Shown here in pieces: positions 25,963 to 37,100 of a DNA stretch of 64,000 bases. Every line of letters begins with the position of its first letter. Within the stretch, counting starts at the first letter, position 1. The stretch is from Stutzerimonas stutzeri (GTDB taxonomy: Bacteria; Pseudomonadota; Gammaproteobacteria; Pseudomonadales; Pseudomonadaceae): positions 4,650,001-4,714,000 of the forward strand of contig NZ_CP073105.1 in NCBI RefSeq assembly GCF_018138085.1, in the 5' to 3' direction. Position numbers and translations under genes: made by a program. The notes below the pieces were generated by a model. The model ran no database searches. It was not told the DNA's origin and saw nothing but the letters and a program-made list of their open reading frames with translations.

Positions 25963-27333
25963 TCAACGCTCGCGCAGAGCTTCGGCGCGAGCGCGGATGA
26001 TCGGCTTGAGCAGGTAGCTCAGCACGCTCTTGTGACCGGTGATGATGTCCACCGAGGCGACCATCCCGGGGATGATCAACAGTGGCTTGTTGTCGCTACC
26101 CAAGTGGCTCTTGTCGGTGCGCAGGTGAATGAGGAAGAAACTGTTGCCCTCATCGTCGGTGACGCTGTCGGCGCCGATGTATTCGAGCCGCGCCTTGAGC
26201 CCGCCATAGATGGTGTAGTCGTAGGCGGTGAACTTGACCACCGCCTCCTGGCCCGGATGCAGAAAGGCAATGTCCTGGGGACGGATCTTTGCCTCGATCA
26301 GCAACGTGTCGTCCAGCGGGACGATTTCCATGATGTCGCTTCCCGGCTGGACCACGCCACCGACCGTATTGACCATCAACTGCTTGACCACGCCGCGCAC
26401 CGGCGAGGTGACCAGCGTGCGGCGCACCCGGTCTTCCAGGGCTTTGCCGGTCGACTGAAGCTTCGTCAGGTCCGTGCGCGCTTCGTTCAGCTTGGTCAGC
26501 GCTTCGCTGCGATAGCGCCCACGCGCCTCGCCGATCTTGTTGTCGATTTCCTTGATGGCCGCTTCAGCACGCGGCATGGCGAGCGTCGTCGCGTCCAGCT
26601 GGCCACGGCTCTCGACTTCAGCACGCTTGAGGCGCAGCACCTCCACCGGTGAGATCGCGCCAGACGCGACCAGAGGCTCCGACATGTCGATTTCCTTGCG
26701 CAACAACGCCAGGCTGCTACGGAACTGGTCTCGCTTGGACGCCATCTCGCGCAGCTCCTGACGACGCTGAACCAGCTGCTCCTCGAGACCGCCGATTTCA
26801 TCGCGCAGTTGCTGCTGGCGGCTTTTGAATAACGCCAGCTCATTGGAGGCGAGCGACGGTGCCTGGGCGACGATGTCAGCCGGGAAGTTCGGCTCCCTCC
26901 CTTCGACTTCAGCGGTCAGCCGCTCGACACGCAAGGTCAGTGCGTTGGCGTCGGCGGTCGTTTCGCCCACGTTGGACGCGAAGCGAGTGTCGTCCAGTTG
27001 CAACAGCGGGTCGCCCACATCGACGATCTGCCCTTCGTGCGCATAGAGCTCGGCGACGATGCCGCCCTCCAGGTTCTGAATCTTCTGCAGCCGCGACGAC
27101 GGGATGGCCTTGCCTTCGCCGCGGGTCACTTCGTCAACGATGGCGAAATGCGCCCAGGCCAGCGCAAACAGCAGAAACGCTAACAAGCCCCAGATCGTCA
27201 GCCGCACAATGCGCGGCGCGTCTTCGACTAAGGCCTTGCGAACCTCGGGCAACGGCTCGGTGGATGCGCCGAACAGACCGCCAACACCGGCACGAACCAA
27301 TGGCGGCACTTCAGGCAGGCGCTTAGCTGACAC
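25963..27333 (-). CDS. lapC: Type I secretion membrane-fusion protein (LapC/HlyD family)
   Basis: 456 residues. A single N-terminal TM (LTIWGLLAFLLFALAWAHFAIV, about 45-66) anchors a periplasmic adaptor. The biotinyl-lipoyl-like half motifs surround long coiled coils (about 150-300), and the HlyD signature VRGVVKQLMVNTVGGVVQPGSDIMEIVPLDDTLLIEAKI is followed by a beta-barrel end. It connects the inner-membrane ABC transporter to the outer-membrane channel. It overlaps the lapB stop by 11 nt, so it is cotranscribed and coupled. As third gene of lapEBC, opposite the giant adhesin, it should export that protein. Confidence 0.93.
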   Translation of the reverse strand: MSAKRLPEVPPLVRAGVGGLFGASTEPLPEVRKALVEDAPRIVRLTIWGLLAFLLFALAWAHFAIVDEVTRGEGKAIPSSRLQKIQNLEGGIVAELYAHEGQIVDVGDPLLQLDDTRFASNVGETTADANALTLRVERLTAEVEGREPNFPADIVAQAPSLASNELALFKSRQQQLRDEIGGLEEQLVQRRQELREMASKRDQFRSSLALLRKEIDMSEPLVASGAISPVEVLRLKRAEVESRGQLDATTLAMPRAEAAIKEIDNKIGEARGRYRSEALTKLNEARTDLTKLQSTGKALEDRVRRTLVTSPVRGVVKQLMVNTVGGVVQPGSDIMEIVPLDDTLLIEAKIRPQDIAFLHPGQEAVVKFTAYDYTIYGGLKARLEYIGADSVTDDEGNSFFLIHLRTDKSHLGSDNKPLLIIPGMVASVDIITGHKSVLSYLLKPIIRARAEALRER

Positions 27334-29494
27334 GGATCTGCCCCTTCTTCAAGGCTTCGAGAATGACCGGCTTGGGCCCGTCGGCCACGATCTGGCCGCG
27401 GTCGACGATGATCAGCCGATCCACCAGCGTTAGCATCGAGGTGCGGTGGGTCACCAGCAGCAAGGTCTTGTCGCCGATCACGCCGGCGATCTGCTGCTTG
27501 AGACGATCCTCGCTGGTGTTGTCCAGCGAACTGGTCGGTTCGTCGAGCAACAGGATCGGCGGGTCGAGCAACAGCGCGCGCGCGAGGACCACCGCCTGAC
27601 GCTGACCACCGGACAGCTGCTGCCCACGCTCACCAACCTGCAACTGGTATCCCTTCGGATGAAGGCGCGCAAACTCATGCACGCCGGCACGCTCCGCGGC
27701 CTGCAGGACCTGATCGTCCTCGACGTAACGCGCGCCCATCACCAGGTTGTCGCGCAGCGTGCCGGCGAAAAGCTGCACGTCCTGGGGGACGTAGCCGATG
27801 TTGTGCCGCAGATCGCTGACGTCGAGCTGACGCACGTCGACCCCGTCAACCAGCAGATTGCCATCGCTCGGCTGGTTGAGCCCGACGATCAGCTTGGCCA
27901 GGGAGCTTTTGCCCGATCCGCTGCGCCCGATGATGCCGACCTTTTCGCCAGGCCGAATAGACAGGCTCACCTGGTTTAGCGCCGTTTGTTGCTGATCCGG
28001 ATAACTGAAGTCGACCTGCCTGAACTCTATCGCCCCCTGCAGCGCTTCGCGCTTGAGCGGCCTCTCACCGGCCTGGCGCTCCTGCGGCAGCGCCATCATG
28101 TCGTTGACCGAACGCACGGTCACCTTGGCCTGCTGATAACGGGTCAACAGGCCCGCCACCTGGCCCAACGGACCTAGCGCGCGGCCGCTGAGCATGTAAC
28201 AGGCGATCAGCCCGCCCATGCTCAGCTGGCCGGCGATGATCTGGTAGACACCGAGCACAATCATCACCACGCCGGCCAGTTGTTGCAGCGCCATGGTCGA
28301 ATTGAGCGCCAGGCTCGAGAGCATCTTGGCGCGCAGCTCCAGACGCCCCAGCGTGCCGATGGTCTGTTCCCACAGGTACTGGCGCTCGCTTTCGGCGTTG
28401 TTGACCTTCACCGCGTCGAGCCCACTCAGGGTCTCGATAAGCCCCGACTGGCGCTCGGCTGACAGCGCCATGCTGCGCTCGAGCGTATCGGCGAGCGGGC
28501 GCTGCAGGGCGAGGCTGATACCGGCAGCGAGCGGAAAGGCCATCAGCGGGATCCAGGCCAGATGCCCGCCGATCACCGCTATCACCGCAATGATCAGCAG
28601 CGTGAACGGCAGATCGATCAGACTGGCCAACGTCAGCGAGGCGAGGAAATCACGCAGCGACTGAAATTCATGGATGTGCTGGGCAAAGGTGCCGACACGG
28701 GCGGGCCGATGGGTCATACGCATACCGGCGATGCGCTCGAACAGCGTGGCCGAGATGATCAGATCGGTCTTCTTGCCAGCCAGATCCAAGCACAGCCCAC
28801 GCAGCGTCTTGAGGACCAGATCGAAGAAGAACGCACCGCCCACACCGATAGCCAGCACCCAGAGGGTCGCCTCGGCTTGGTTCGGCACGACGCGGTCATA
28901 CACGTTCATCACGAATAACGGCGTGACCAGGCCAATCAGGCTGATCATGAAACTCGCCGCAATCGCATCTGCATAGAGCCAACGAGAGCGCTTGAGGGTG
29001 TCGCGGAACCAGTGGCGCGCCCGTGGGACCAGTTCGCCTTGGTCAAGGTCGAACTTGTGCTGCGGCTGGGCAAAGAAGGCCTGACCGGCGTAATCCTCTT
29101 CGAGCAGTTCGCGGGCGACGAGGATCTCGCCGCCCTCGGTCTCGCTCGGCATCAGCCGAGCGCGGCCATCGGCGTGCCAGCCGATCAACAACGCGCTGCG
29201 ACCATCGCCCAGCAGCAACAAGGCGGGTAGGACGAGCACTGGAATCTGGCCGAGTTCGCGGCGCAGCCAGCGGCCACGCAACCCCGCCCTGGCCGCTGCG
29301 CGTGGCAGCAGTTCGGGCGTGAGCCGCTGGTTGGCGAGCGGCAAACCAGCCGTCAGCGTTGCCCGGCTGGCCGCCTTCTGATGGCAGGCGCAAAGCGACA
29401 GCAGGCTGTCGAGCAACGGATCGTCATAGCGTCCACGCGGATCATGACGTGTAACTTCAGGGCCCGTTTCGGCCGACTGCTGTAGCTGACTCAT
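27323..29494 (-). CDS. lapB: Type I secretion ABC transporter/ATPase (LapB)
   Basis: 723 residues. Residues 1-135 form a C39-peptidase-like domain without the catalytic Asp-Cys-Gly motif, as in transporters of non-cleaved RTX adhesins. Residues about 165-450 carry the six-helix ABC membrane domain beginning LYADAIAASFMISLIGLVTPLFVMNVYDRV. The nucleotide-binding domain has Walker A GRSGSGKSS, signature LSGGQRQ, Walker B ILLLDEPTSSLD and switch THRTS. It uses ATP to drive export of LapA-type adhesin in one step. It lies 22 nt downstream of lapE on the same strand and overlaps lapC. Confidence 0.94.
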   Translation of the reverse strand: MSQLQQSAETGPEVTRHDPRGRYDDPLLDSLLSLCACHQKAASRATLTAGLPLANQRLTPELLPRAAARAGLRGRWLRRELGQIPVLVLPALLLLGDGRSALLIGWHADGRARLMPSETEGGEILVARELLEEDYAGQAFFAQPQHKFDLDQGELVPRARHWFRDTLKRSRWLYADAIAASFMISLIGLVTPLFVMNVYDRVVPNQAEATLWVLAIGVGGAFFFDLVLKTLRGLCLDLAGKKTDLIISATLFERIAGMRMTHRPARVGTFAQHIHEFQSLRDFLASLTLASLIDLPFTLLIIAVIAVIGGHLAWIPLMAFPLAAGISLALQRPLADTLERSMALSAERQSGLIETLSGLDAVKVNNAESERQYLWEQTIGTLGRLELRAKMLSSLALNSTMALQQLAGVVMIVLGVYQIIAGQLSMGGLIACYMLSGRALGPLGQVAGLLTRYQQAKVTVRSVNDMMALPQERQAGERPLKREALQGAIEFRQVDFSYPDQQQTALNQVSLSIRPGEKVGIIGRSGSGKSSLAKLIVGLNQPSDGNLLVDGVDVRQLDVSDLRHNIGYVPQDVQLFAGTLRDNLVMGARYVEDDQVLQAAERAGVHEFARLHPKGYQLQVGERGQQLSGGQRQAVVLARALLLDPPILLLDEPTSSLDNTSEDRLKQQIAGVIGDKTLLLVTHRTSMLTLVDRLIIVDRGQIVADGPKPVILEALKKGQIRVS

Positions 29495-29516
29495 AGCCGG
29501 CCCCCAGGGCGCCTCG

Positions 29517-30866
29517 TTAGTTCATTGCAGGCAGTTGAACCCGCGCCTGAACCTCGTCCATCGGCACGGCAGCCATGGGCGCCACGACACCCTGGCTCTG
29601 AAGCAGAGAGCCGGTTACCGCCTTGATGCGGTATTGGGTCAAGGCCTCGGTGAAGCGCACATCTTCAAGACGGCGCGCGGCGGTGAACATTTCGTTCTCG
29701 CTATCGAGCAGGTCGAGCAGGGTACGCTCGCCCAGGGTGAACTGCTGCTGGTAGGAGTCGCGCACTCGGCTGCTGCGGTCGACATAGTCCTGAGCGATCG
29801 GCAGCTGCTGGCGCGCGTTAGACAGCGCATTCCAGGCCAGGCCCAGCTCTTCGGTCAGCAGACGCAGCGCGTTGTTACGGATATCCATTGCCTGGTCGGC
29901 CTGATGCGCACGAGCGCGCAGCTCGGCTTTGTTACTGCCACCGGCGAACAGGTTGTAGCGCATACGTACCATTGCCTGCCACTCGTTCTCATGCCCCGGC
30001 ACACCATCGATGTTGTCGTTGGCACCCGTGCTCAGCTCAAGCGCGAAACGCGGATAGAACGCGGACTTCGCGGCCGCCATCTGAGCCTCGGCAGCATTTA
30101 TATCGGCCTCGGCCGAGCGCAGTTGAGGGTTGTCGGCCAACATTTTGTCGCGGGCCGATTCGAAGGTTTCCGGAAGGTCCGCCAGGATCGGAGCCGGCAT
30201 GTCGAGCTGCTCGGGGGACTGACCCACCACGCTGATGAAGTTGACGCGCGCATCGTCCAGGTTCGCCTGCTCGGTCAGCAGATTGTTCTTCGCTTGCGCG
30301 AGACGCGCTTCGGCCTGATCCAGATCGGCCATGCGGCCGACGCCGCGCTGACTGCGCAGGTTGATCTGATCGAAGATGCGCTCATGGCTGCGCAGATTGT
30401 TTTCCGCCAAGCGGACCAGTGCCTGACGGCGCAATACGTCCAGGTAGACCTGAGCCACTTCCAACGCGGTGCGCTCGGTATTACCCAGCAACTCCAGGGC
30501 CCGAGAGTTGACCACCGCGCGGTTACGCTTGACCTCGCTGGAGGTGGCGAAACCGTCGAACAACATCTGCTCGACGCTCAGGCGCGCTTCGCTGCGGGTC
30601 AGCGTCTCGTAATCATGATCGCCGCTGGCGCGCCCACTGGGATTATCGGTGCCTTCCCGACCATAACCACCGACCAGATCGACGCGAGGCATGTAACCGC
30701 CTTTGGCTGCGCGCAGCTCTTCTTCGGCAGCCAGTCTGGCGTTCACACCTGCGCGTATCTCAGGGTGGGACTCCAAGGCGCTGCGCATCGCCTCTTGCAG
30801 GGTCTGCGCCTGGGTGGCGAACGGCAGGGCAACAGCCAGGGGGAGCAGGACGAGCGCGCGTTTCAT
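29517..30866 (-). CDS. lapE: TolC-family outer-membrane secretion channel (LapE)
   Basis: 449 residues. It has a signal peptide (MKRALVLLPLAVALPFATQAQ) and two TolC-repeat halves, the first starting TLQEAMRSALESHPEI and the second after about residue 225 with NPQLRSAEADINAAEAQMAAAKSAFYPRF. The ERTLLDLLDSENEMFTAARRLED block is typical of type I channels. It forms the outer-membrane pore in which the LapA-type adhesin is retained by its N-terminal plug. First gene of lapEBC and divergent from the adhesin gene; the 298-bp gap carries a FleQ-like box. Confidence 0.93.
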   Translation of the reverse strand: MKRALVLLPLAVALPFATQAQTLQEAMRSALESHPEIRAGVNARLAAEEELRAAKGGYMPRVDLVGGYGREGTDNPSGRASGDHDYETLTRSEARLSVEQMLFDGFATSSEVKRNRAVVNSRALELLGNTERTALEVAQVYLDVLRRQALVRLAENNLRSHERIFDQINLRSQRGVGRMADLDQAEARLAQAKNNLLTEQANLDDARVNFISVVGQSPEQLDMPAPILADLPETFESARDKMLADNPQLRSAEADINAAEAQMAAAKSAFYPRFALELSTGANDNIDGVPGHENEWQAMVRMRYNLFAGGSNKAELRARAHQADQAMDIRNNALRLLTEELGLAWNALSNARQQLPIAQDYVDRSSRVRDSYQQQFTLGERTLLDLLDSENEMFTAARRLEDVRFTEALTQYRIKAVTGSLLQSQGVVAPMAAVPMDEVQARVQLPAMN

Positions 30867-31164
30867 GGAGATAATCCTTCGAAAAAACAGCTGACGTTGG
30901 GCCAGGCGGAACGGACATCAGCGGCTTAGATCGAGCCGTTACACCCCTTCACGTCACAGCGGCAGATAAATGTCAATAATTACCGTGCTAGCACAGTGAC
31001 ATCATGGCGTGCATTGTTTAACATCACGCTATGGGGGGTCAATAGTTTGACCTACCGTTTGTCGCCACACCAACGTCGCCATTTTTTTGTCGAACGGACT
31101 CGTCTATCTGGCTAAATGCTATCAGCCTCCAGATATGGCCACACTTACTTTCGGAGCAACGGTC
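30867..31164. promoter_or_regulatory. Divergent lapE / lapA promoter region
   Basis: A 298-bp AT-rich gap between the secretion operon and the adhesin gene. It holds a FleQ-like palindrome at 31038-31051 and a partial second copy (GTCAATAATTACCG, from 30972), plus an oligo-T stretch at 31081-31087. The adhesin ATG at 31165 is preceded by CGGAGCAACGGTC, giving a GGAG ribosome site. Confidence 0.7.
31038..31051 (+). promoter_or_regulatory. FleQ-box-like site upstream of lapA
   Basis: GTCAATAGTTTGAC is an inverted repeat, GTCAA-N4-TTGAC. It matches 12 of 14 positions of the FleQ-binding sequence GTCAATAAATTGAC known from Pseudomonas biofilm promoters. FleQ is a c-di-GMP-responsive enhancer-binding protein that controls lapA in P. 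putida, so c-di-GMP control of transcription is inferred. Confidence 0.65.
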
Positions 31165-34100
31165 ATGAGCAATGCTTACGCTGTTATCAAGAGCCTGACA
31201 GGTCAGGTATTCGCCGTATCAGCCGAAGGCGTTCGCCGCCAGGTTTTCGAAGGTGAGGCCATCTTTCCTGGAGAGCGGTTGGAAACGGACGTAGCAGGGT
31301 CGGTTACGTTGCAACTGCCGAATGGAGAAGAGTTGACGCTGGGTAGTTCGGCGACTTGGCAGGCCGGCGAGTTTGCCGAGGCCGATGCGGCGCAGGCGAA
31401 CAACCAGCCTGTCACCGATCTGGAACAAGCCATCGCCGATGGCTTCGACCCCACCACACAGCTTGACCCCACTGCAGCAGGGCCAGGCGCCGGCGGCACA
31501 GGCGGTACAGGAGGCGGTGGCCACAGCGCTGTCATGCTCAGCGAGACAGCTCAGCACGTCGAAGCGGTGACCGGATTTGCAACCCAAGGTTTGCCGGCGA
31601 CCAGCCAAACCCAACCCGGCATCAATGACATTTCAGCGGCCAACCTGGCACGCGATACCGATGTATCAGCACCGACCGTAAGCTTGCTTACCGACAGCGG
31701 GAACCCGACAGACAGCATCACTAACAACGGCGCTCTGAACATTGGCGGTATCGAAACCGGCGCGACCGTAGAGTACAGCACCGACGGCGGCAAGACCTGG
31801 TCGTCGAGCTTCACTCCGGCCGAAGGCGACAACACTGTCTCCGTCCGCCAGACCGATGTGGCGGGCAATACCTCGGGTGCCACCACCGTCAGCTTCGTGC
31901 TCGATACCCAGGTCGCGGCACCTAGCGTTTCACTGACTAGCGACACTGGCACCAGCGGCTCGGACGGCATCACCAATTCCGGTGCTCTAACCATTGGCGG
32001 CACCGAAGCTGGCGCCACGGTTGAATACAGCACCGATGGCGGTAACAACTGGTCGTCGAGCTTCACACCGGTCGAAGGCAACAACACCGTCTCCGTCCGC
32101 CAGACCGACGTGGCTGGCAACACCTCCGGCGCCACCACCGTCAGCTTCGTGCTCGACACACAGGCGCCGAACCTGGCCATCAGCATCGATCCGATCACGG
32201 CTGACAACACCATCAATGCTTCCGAGCGCGCCGGCGACATCGTCACCGTGACCGGCAAGGTCACTGGCGAAGTGGCGATCGACGACGTGGTCGTCCTGAG
32301 CGTTGGCACCAGCCAGTACGAAGGCAAAGTCATCGGCCTGGGCAACGGCGAGCTCGGCTTCAGCATCAACGTCAGCAGCGGCGATCTGGCCGACAATACG
32401 GCGATCAGCGCCTCGGTAAGCCACACCGACGCGGCCGGCAACACCGGTTCGGCTGAAGCCGACCGCACCTACGCGGTCGACACCAGCGCCCCGAACCTGG
32501 CCATCAGCATCGATCCGATCACAGCTGACAACACCATCAATGCTTCCGAGCGCGCCGGCGACATCGTCACCGTGACCGGCAAAGTTACCGGCGAGGTGGC
32601 GATCGACGACGTGGTCGTCCTGAGCGTTGGCACCAGCCAGTACGAAGGCAAGGTCATTGACCTGGGCAACGGCGAGCTCGGCTTCAGCATCAACGTCGGT
32701 AGCGGCGATCTAGCCGACAGCACGTCGATCAGCGCCTCGGTAAGCCACACCGATGCGGCCGGCAACACCGGTTCGGCTGAAGCCGACCATACCTACGCGG
32801 TCGACACCAGCGCCCCGAACCTGGCCATCAGCATCGATCCGATCACGGCTGACAACACCATCAATGCTTCCGAGCGCGCCGGCGACATCGTCACCGTGAC
32901 CGGCAAGGTCACTGGCGAAGTGGCGATCGACGACGTGGTCGTCCTGAGCGTTGGCACCAGCCAGTACGAAGGCAAAGTCATCGGCCTGGGCAACGGCGAG
33001 CTCGGCTTCAGCATCAACGTCAGCAGCGGCGATCTGGCCGACAATACGGCGATCAGCGCCTCGGTAAGCCACACCGACGCGGCCGGCAACACCGGTTCGG
33101 CTGAAGCCGACCGCACCTACGCGGTCGACACCAGCGCCCCGAACCTGGCCATCAGCATCGATCCGATCACAGCTGACAACACCATCAATGCTTCCGAGCG
33201 CGCCGGCGACATCGTCACCGTGACCGGCAAAGTTACCGGCGAGGTGGCGATCGACGACGTGGTCGTCCTGAGCGTTGGCACCAGCCAGTACGAAGGCAAG
33301 GTCATTGACCTGGGCAACGGCGAGCTCGGCTTCAGCATCAACGTCGGTAGCGGCGATCTAGCCGACAGCACGTCGATCAGCGCCTCGGTAAGCCACACCG
33401 ATGCGGCCGGCAACACCGGTTCGGCTGAAGCCGACCATACCTACGCGGTCGACACCAGCGCCCCGAACCTGGCCATCAGCATCGATCCGATCACGGCTGA
33501 CAACACCATCAATGCTTCCGAGCGCGCCGGCGACATCGTCACCGTGACCGGCAAGGTCACTGGCGAAGTGGCGATCGACGACGTGGTCGTCCTGAGCGTT
33601 GGCACCAGCCAGTACGAAGGCAAGGTCATCGACCTGGGCAACGGTGAGCTCGGCTTCAACATCAACGTCGGTAGCGGCGATCTGGCCGAAAATACGTCCA
33701 TCAGCGCCTCGGTAAGCCACACCGATGCGGCCGGCAACACCGGTTCGGCTGAAGCCGACCGCACCTACGCGGTCGACACCCAGGCACCGGCAATTACAGC
33801 CGGTCAGCAGTTCACCTATGACGAGAACCAGTCGGCGAATGCAGTGATCGGCAGTGTCAGTGCGCAGGATGCCGTAGGCGTGGTTGCCTTCCGCTTCGCC
33901 GATAGCGGCGACGACACGAGCGCTGACGGCTATTTCCGGATTGACAGCCAGGGCCGCATTACACTGACCCAGGCGGGCGCCGCGGCCGGCGTCAATGACT
34001 TCGAGCAGGCACCTAATAGCCATGACTACGCTATCGAAGCCATCGACGCCGCTGGCAATGTCTCCGCCGCCAACGTAACGCTGTCCGAAGCCAACCTGAA

Positions 34101-37100
34101 TGACAACGCGCCGCAGGCCGCTGACGACTCACTGAAGGCCGTCGAAGACACGCCGGTAACCTATCTGGCCAGCGAGCTGCTGGGTAACGACAGCGATGCC
34201 GACGGCAATGGCCTGACCATCGCAAGCGTCACCAATGGCACAGGCGGCACCGTCGTGCTCAACGCCGATGGTTCGGTGACGTTCACGCCAAATACCAATT
34301 TCAACGGCACGGCTGATTTCACCTACACCGTCAGCGATGGCGACCAGGTGTCTGTGCCAGCGACCGTGACGGTCGAAGTTGCCGCGGTCAATGACGCTCC
34401 GGTTGCCGGCGCCTCGCTGGGGCAAGGCTCCGAAGACAGCGGCGTGGTAACAGGCCAACTGACGGCGAGCGACGTCGACGCTGGAGACAGCCTGAGTTTC
34501 AGCCTCAACGACACTGCCCCGGCTGGTTTCGCCCTGTCCAGCAACGGCAGCTGGACGCTGGACACCAGCGATGCCGCCTACCAGTACCTGGCCAAAGACC
34601 AGACGCTGACCCTGCAGGTACCCTTTACCGTTACCGACGCAAGCGGCATCAGCAGCAGCGACAACCTCACGCTGGTCATCACCGGCACCAACGATTTGCC
34701 GGTAGCCCAGGCGGCCAGCGCCAGTGCACTGGAAGGCGGAGCGACCTCAGCTGGAGCGGTCGCCAACGCAACCGAAGGCGCCATCCTCACGCTGACCGTG
34801 ACCACCACGACGCCCGGCGAGGCCGTCTCGTTCAATTGGGCGTTCAGTGCCGCCGACTATCTGCCTTACAACGACTTCGCGTTCGTCCAGGTCAACGGCG
34901 AGCCGGTCGAGCTGCTGAGCAGTGTCGCGTCCGTCGGCAATTACGGCAGCAGCGGCACGCAGACCTTCAACCATGCGTTCGCAGTACCGGGCACCTACAC
35001 GCTCGTCATAGGGGTCGCCGACGCCGGTGACACGGTAAACGACTCGCGGCTGGTGCTCAGCGACCTGTCCGGCAACGCAGTGCTGACCAGCAGCAGCGGT
35101 GCAGTCATCCAGACCAGCAGTGGCTGGCAGCTGACTTCGAGCGGCGCCAGTGGCCAGACGCTGGTAGAACAGATCAACTTCGGCACGGTCAGTGGCCAAC
35201 TGCAAGCCAGTGACGTCGACAACAGCGCCAAGCTCAGCTTCGACCTACCCGGAACTGCGCCGGCCGGCTTCGTGCTGAACGCCGACGGCAGCTGGACCTT
35301 CGATGCCGCCGACCCGGCCTACGACAGCCTCGCCGATGGCGAGACGCTCACGCTGGTCATTCCCTACCGCGTCACCGATGACCAGGGTGCCAGTGGGCAG
35401 AGCAGCCTGACTCTGACGATCACCGGTACTAACGATGCGCCGATTGCCAGCGCCAGCAGTGCTGCCGTCGACGAAGATGGCGCCATCAACGGAACGCTCA
35501 GCGCCAGTGACGTCGACCACGGCGCCGGCCTGGCGTACAGCCTGAGCGATCCGGCCCCTGCCGGCTTCGTGCTGAACGCCGACGGCAGCTGGACCTTCGA
35601 CGCGTCCAACGCCGCCTACCAGCAGCTGGCTGCGGGCGACAACCTGACGCTGACCATCCCCTACCAGGTGACCGACGAACTGGGTGCCAGCAGCGCCAGC
35701 ACCCTGACGCTGGTCGTCAATGGCGTGAACGACGCTCCGGTGGTGAGCGCGGCGGTGACCGGCGAGACCCACGAAGATGCCGGCCCGTTGGTCGTCAACC
35801 TGCTGGCCAACACCTCGGACGTCGACCGCGGCGCGACCCTCAGCGTCGCCAACCTGACCGAAACCAGCGGCAATGACACCCGCGGCGTGACCTTCGATGC
35901 GGCCAACGGCACGCTGACCATCGACCCACAGCAGTACGGCGACCTGTCCGCCGGGCAGACGCTGACCTTCACCTACACCTACGACGTGATCGACAGCGAA
36001 GGCGGCGTCACCCCCACCAGTGCGAGCGTTTCCGTCGAAGGGCGCAACGACGAACCGGTGGTCACCGACACCAGCCTCAAGGTTGACGAACAAAGCACCG
36101 GCGCGGCGCTGAACATCGCCGCGCCCACCGACATCGACGCCAACGACATCCTGACCATCCAGGTGACCGGCCTGCCCGACCTCGGCCAGGTCACGCTTGC
36201 CGACGGCACCGCCGTGCAGAACGGCCAGTCGCTCACGCTCGCCGAGTTGCAGGGGCTGAAATATGACGGCCCGGCCGATTACCTGGCCGGCCAGACCGTC
36301 GGCAACTTCAGCTACAGCGTCAGCGACGGCACCACCGCCGTGGTCGGCACGGTCGCGCTGAGCGTCACGCCGGTGAACGATGCCCCGGTGGCAAACGATG
36401 ACCTCGGGGCCATCAGCGGGCTGAAGGGCGCTTACTACGCCTATCGCGACGGCGCCGACGGCCCCAACCTGAGCAACCTGGCCGGGGTCACGGCCTTTAT
36501 CGCCAGCCACCAGCCGAGTGCCACCTTTGTCGCGACGTCGCTGAACTACGGCAACGGGGTGACCACCAACCTGGGCGCCGACGGACAGCTGCAGAAATTT
36601 CTCGGCGCCGATGCCGCCTCGTTGAATACCGACCCGGCGAACAGCTCGGACGCCATCATCCAGCTGACCGGCAACCTGGAGCTGGCAGCCGGCACCTACC
36701 AATTCCGCGTCTTTGCCGACGATGGCTTCAGCATTCGGGTCGACGGCGTCGTGGTCGCCCAATACGACGCCAACCAAGGCGCGACTCGACGGGAATTCGC
36801 CACGTTCGACATCGGCGAAAGCGGTGCGCATGGCATAGAAATCGTCTACTGGGACCAAGGCGGCAGCGCCAAACTGCTGGTCGAACTGCGCGAGCAAGGC
36901 GGTAGCTACAGCGTGCTTGGCGGTACGCAACTGAGCCATACCGGCGACAGCACGCTGACCGTCGACGAAGACACCGCCCTTACCATCGACCCGGCCACCT
37001 TGCTCGGCAACGACCTAGACGTCGATGGCGACACCCTGACCATCACCGCGGTAGGCAATGCCGTCAACGGCAGCGTCACGCTGCTTGCCAACGGCCAGGT

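Noticed and set aside
27323..29494. LapB as an active C39 bacteriocin-type peptidase transporter
   Set aside because: The N-terminal domain lacks the Asp-Cys-Gly catalytic motif, and the substrate has no double-glycine leader; it is the C39-like docking form.
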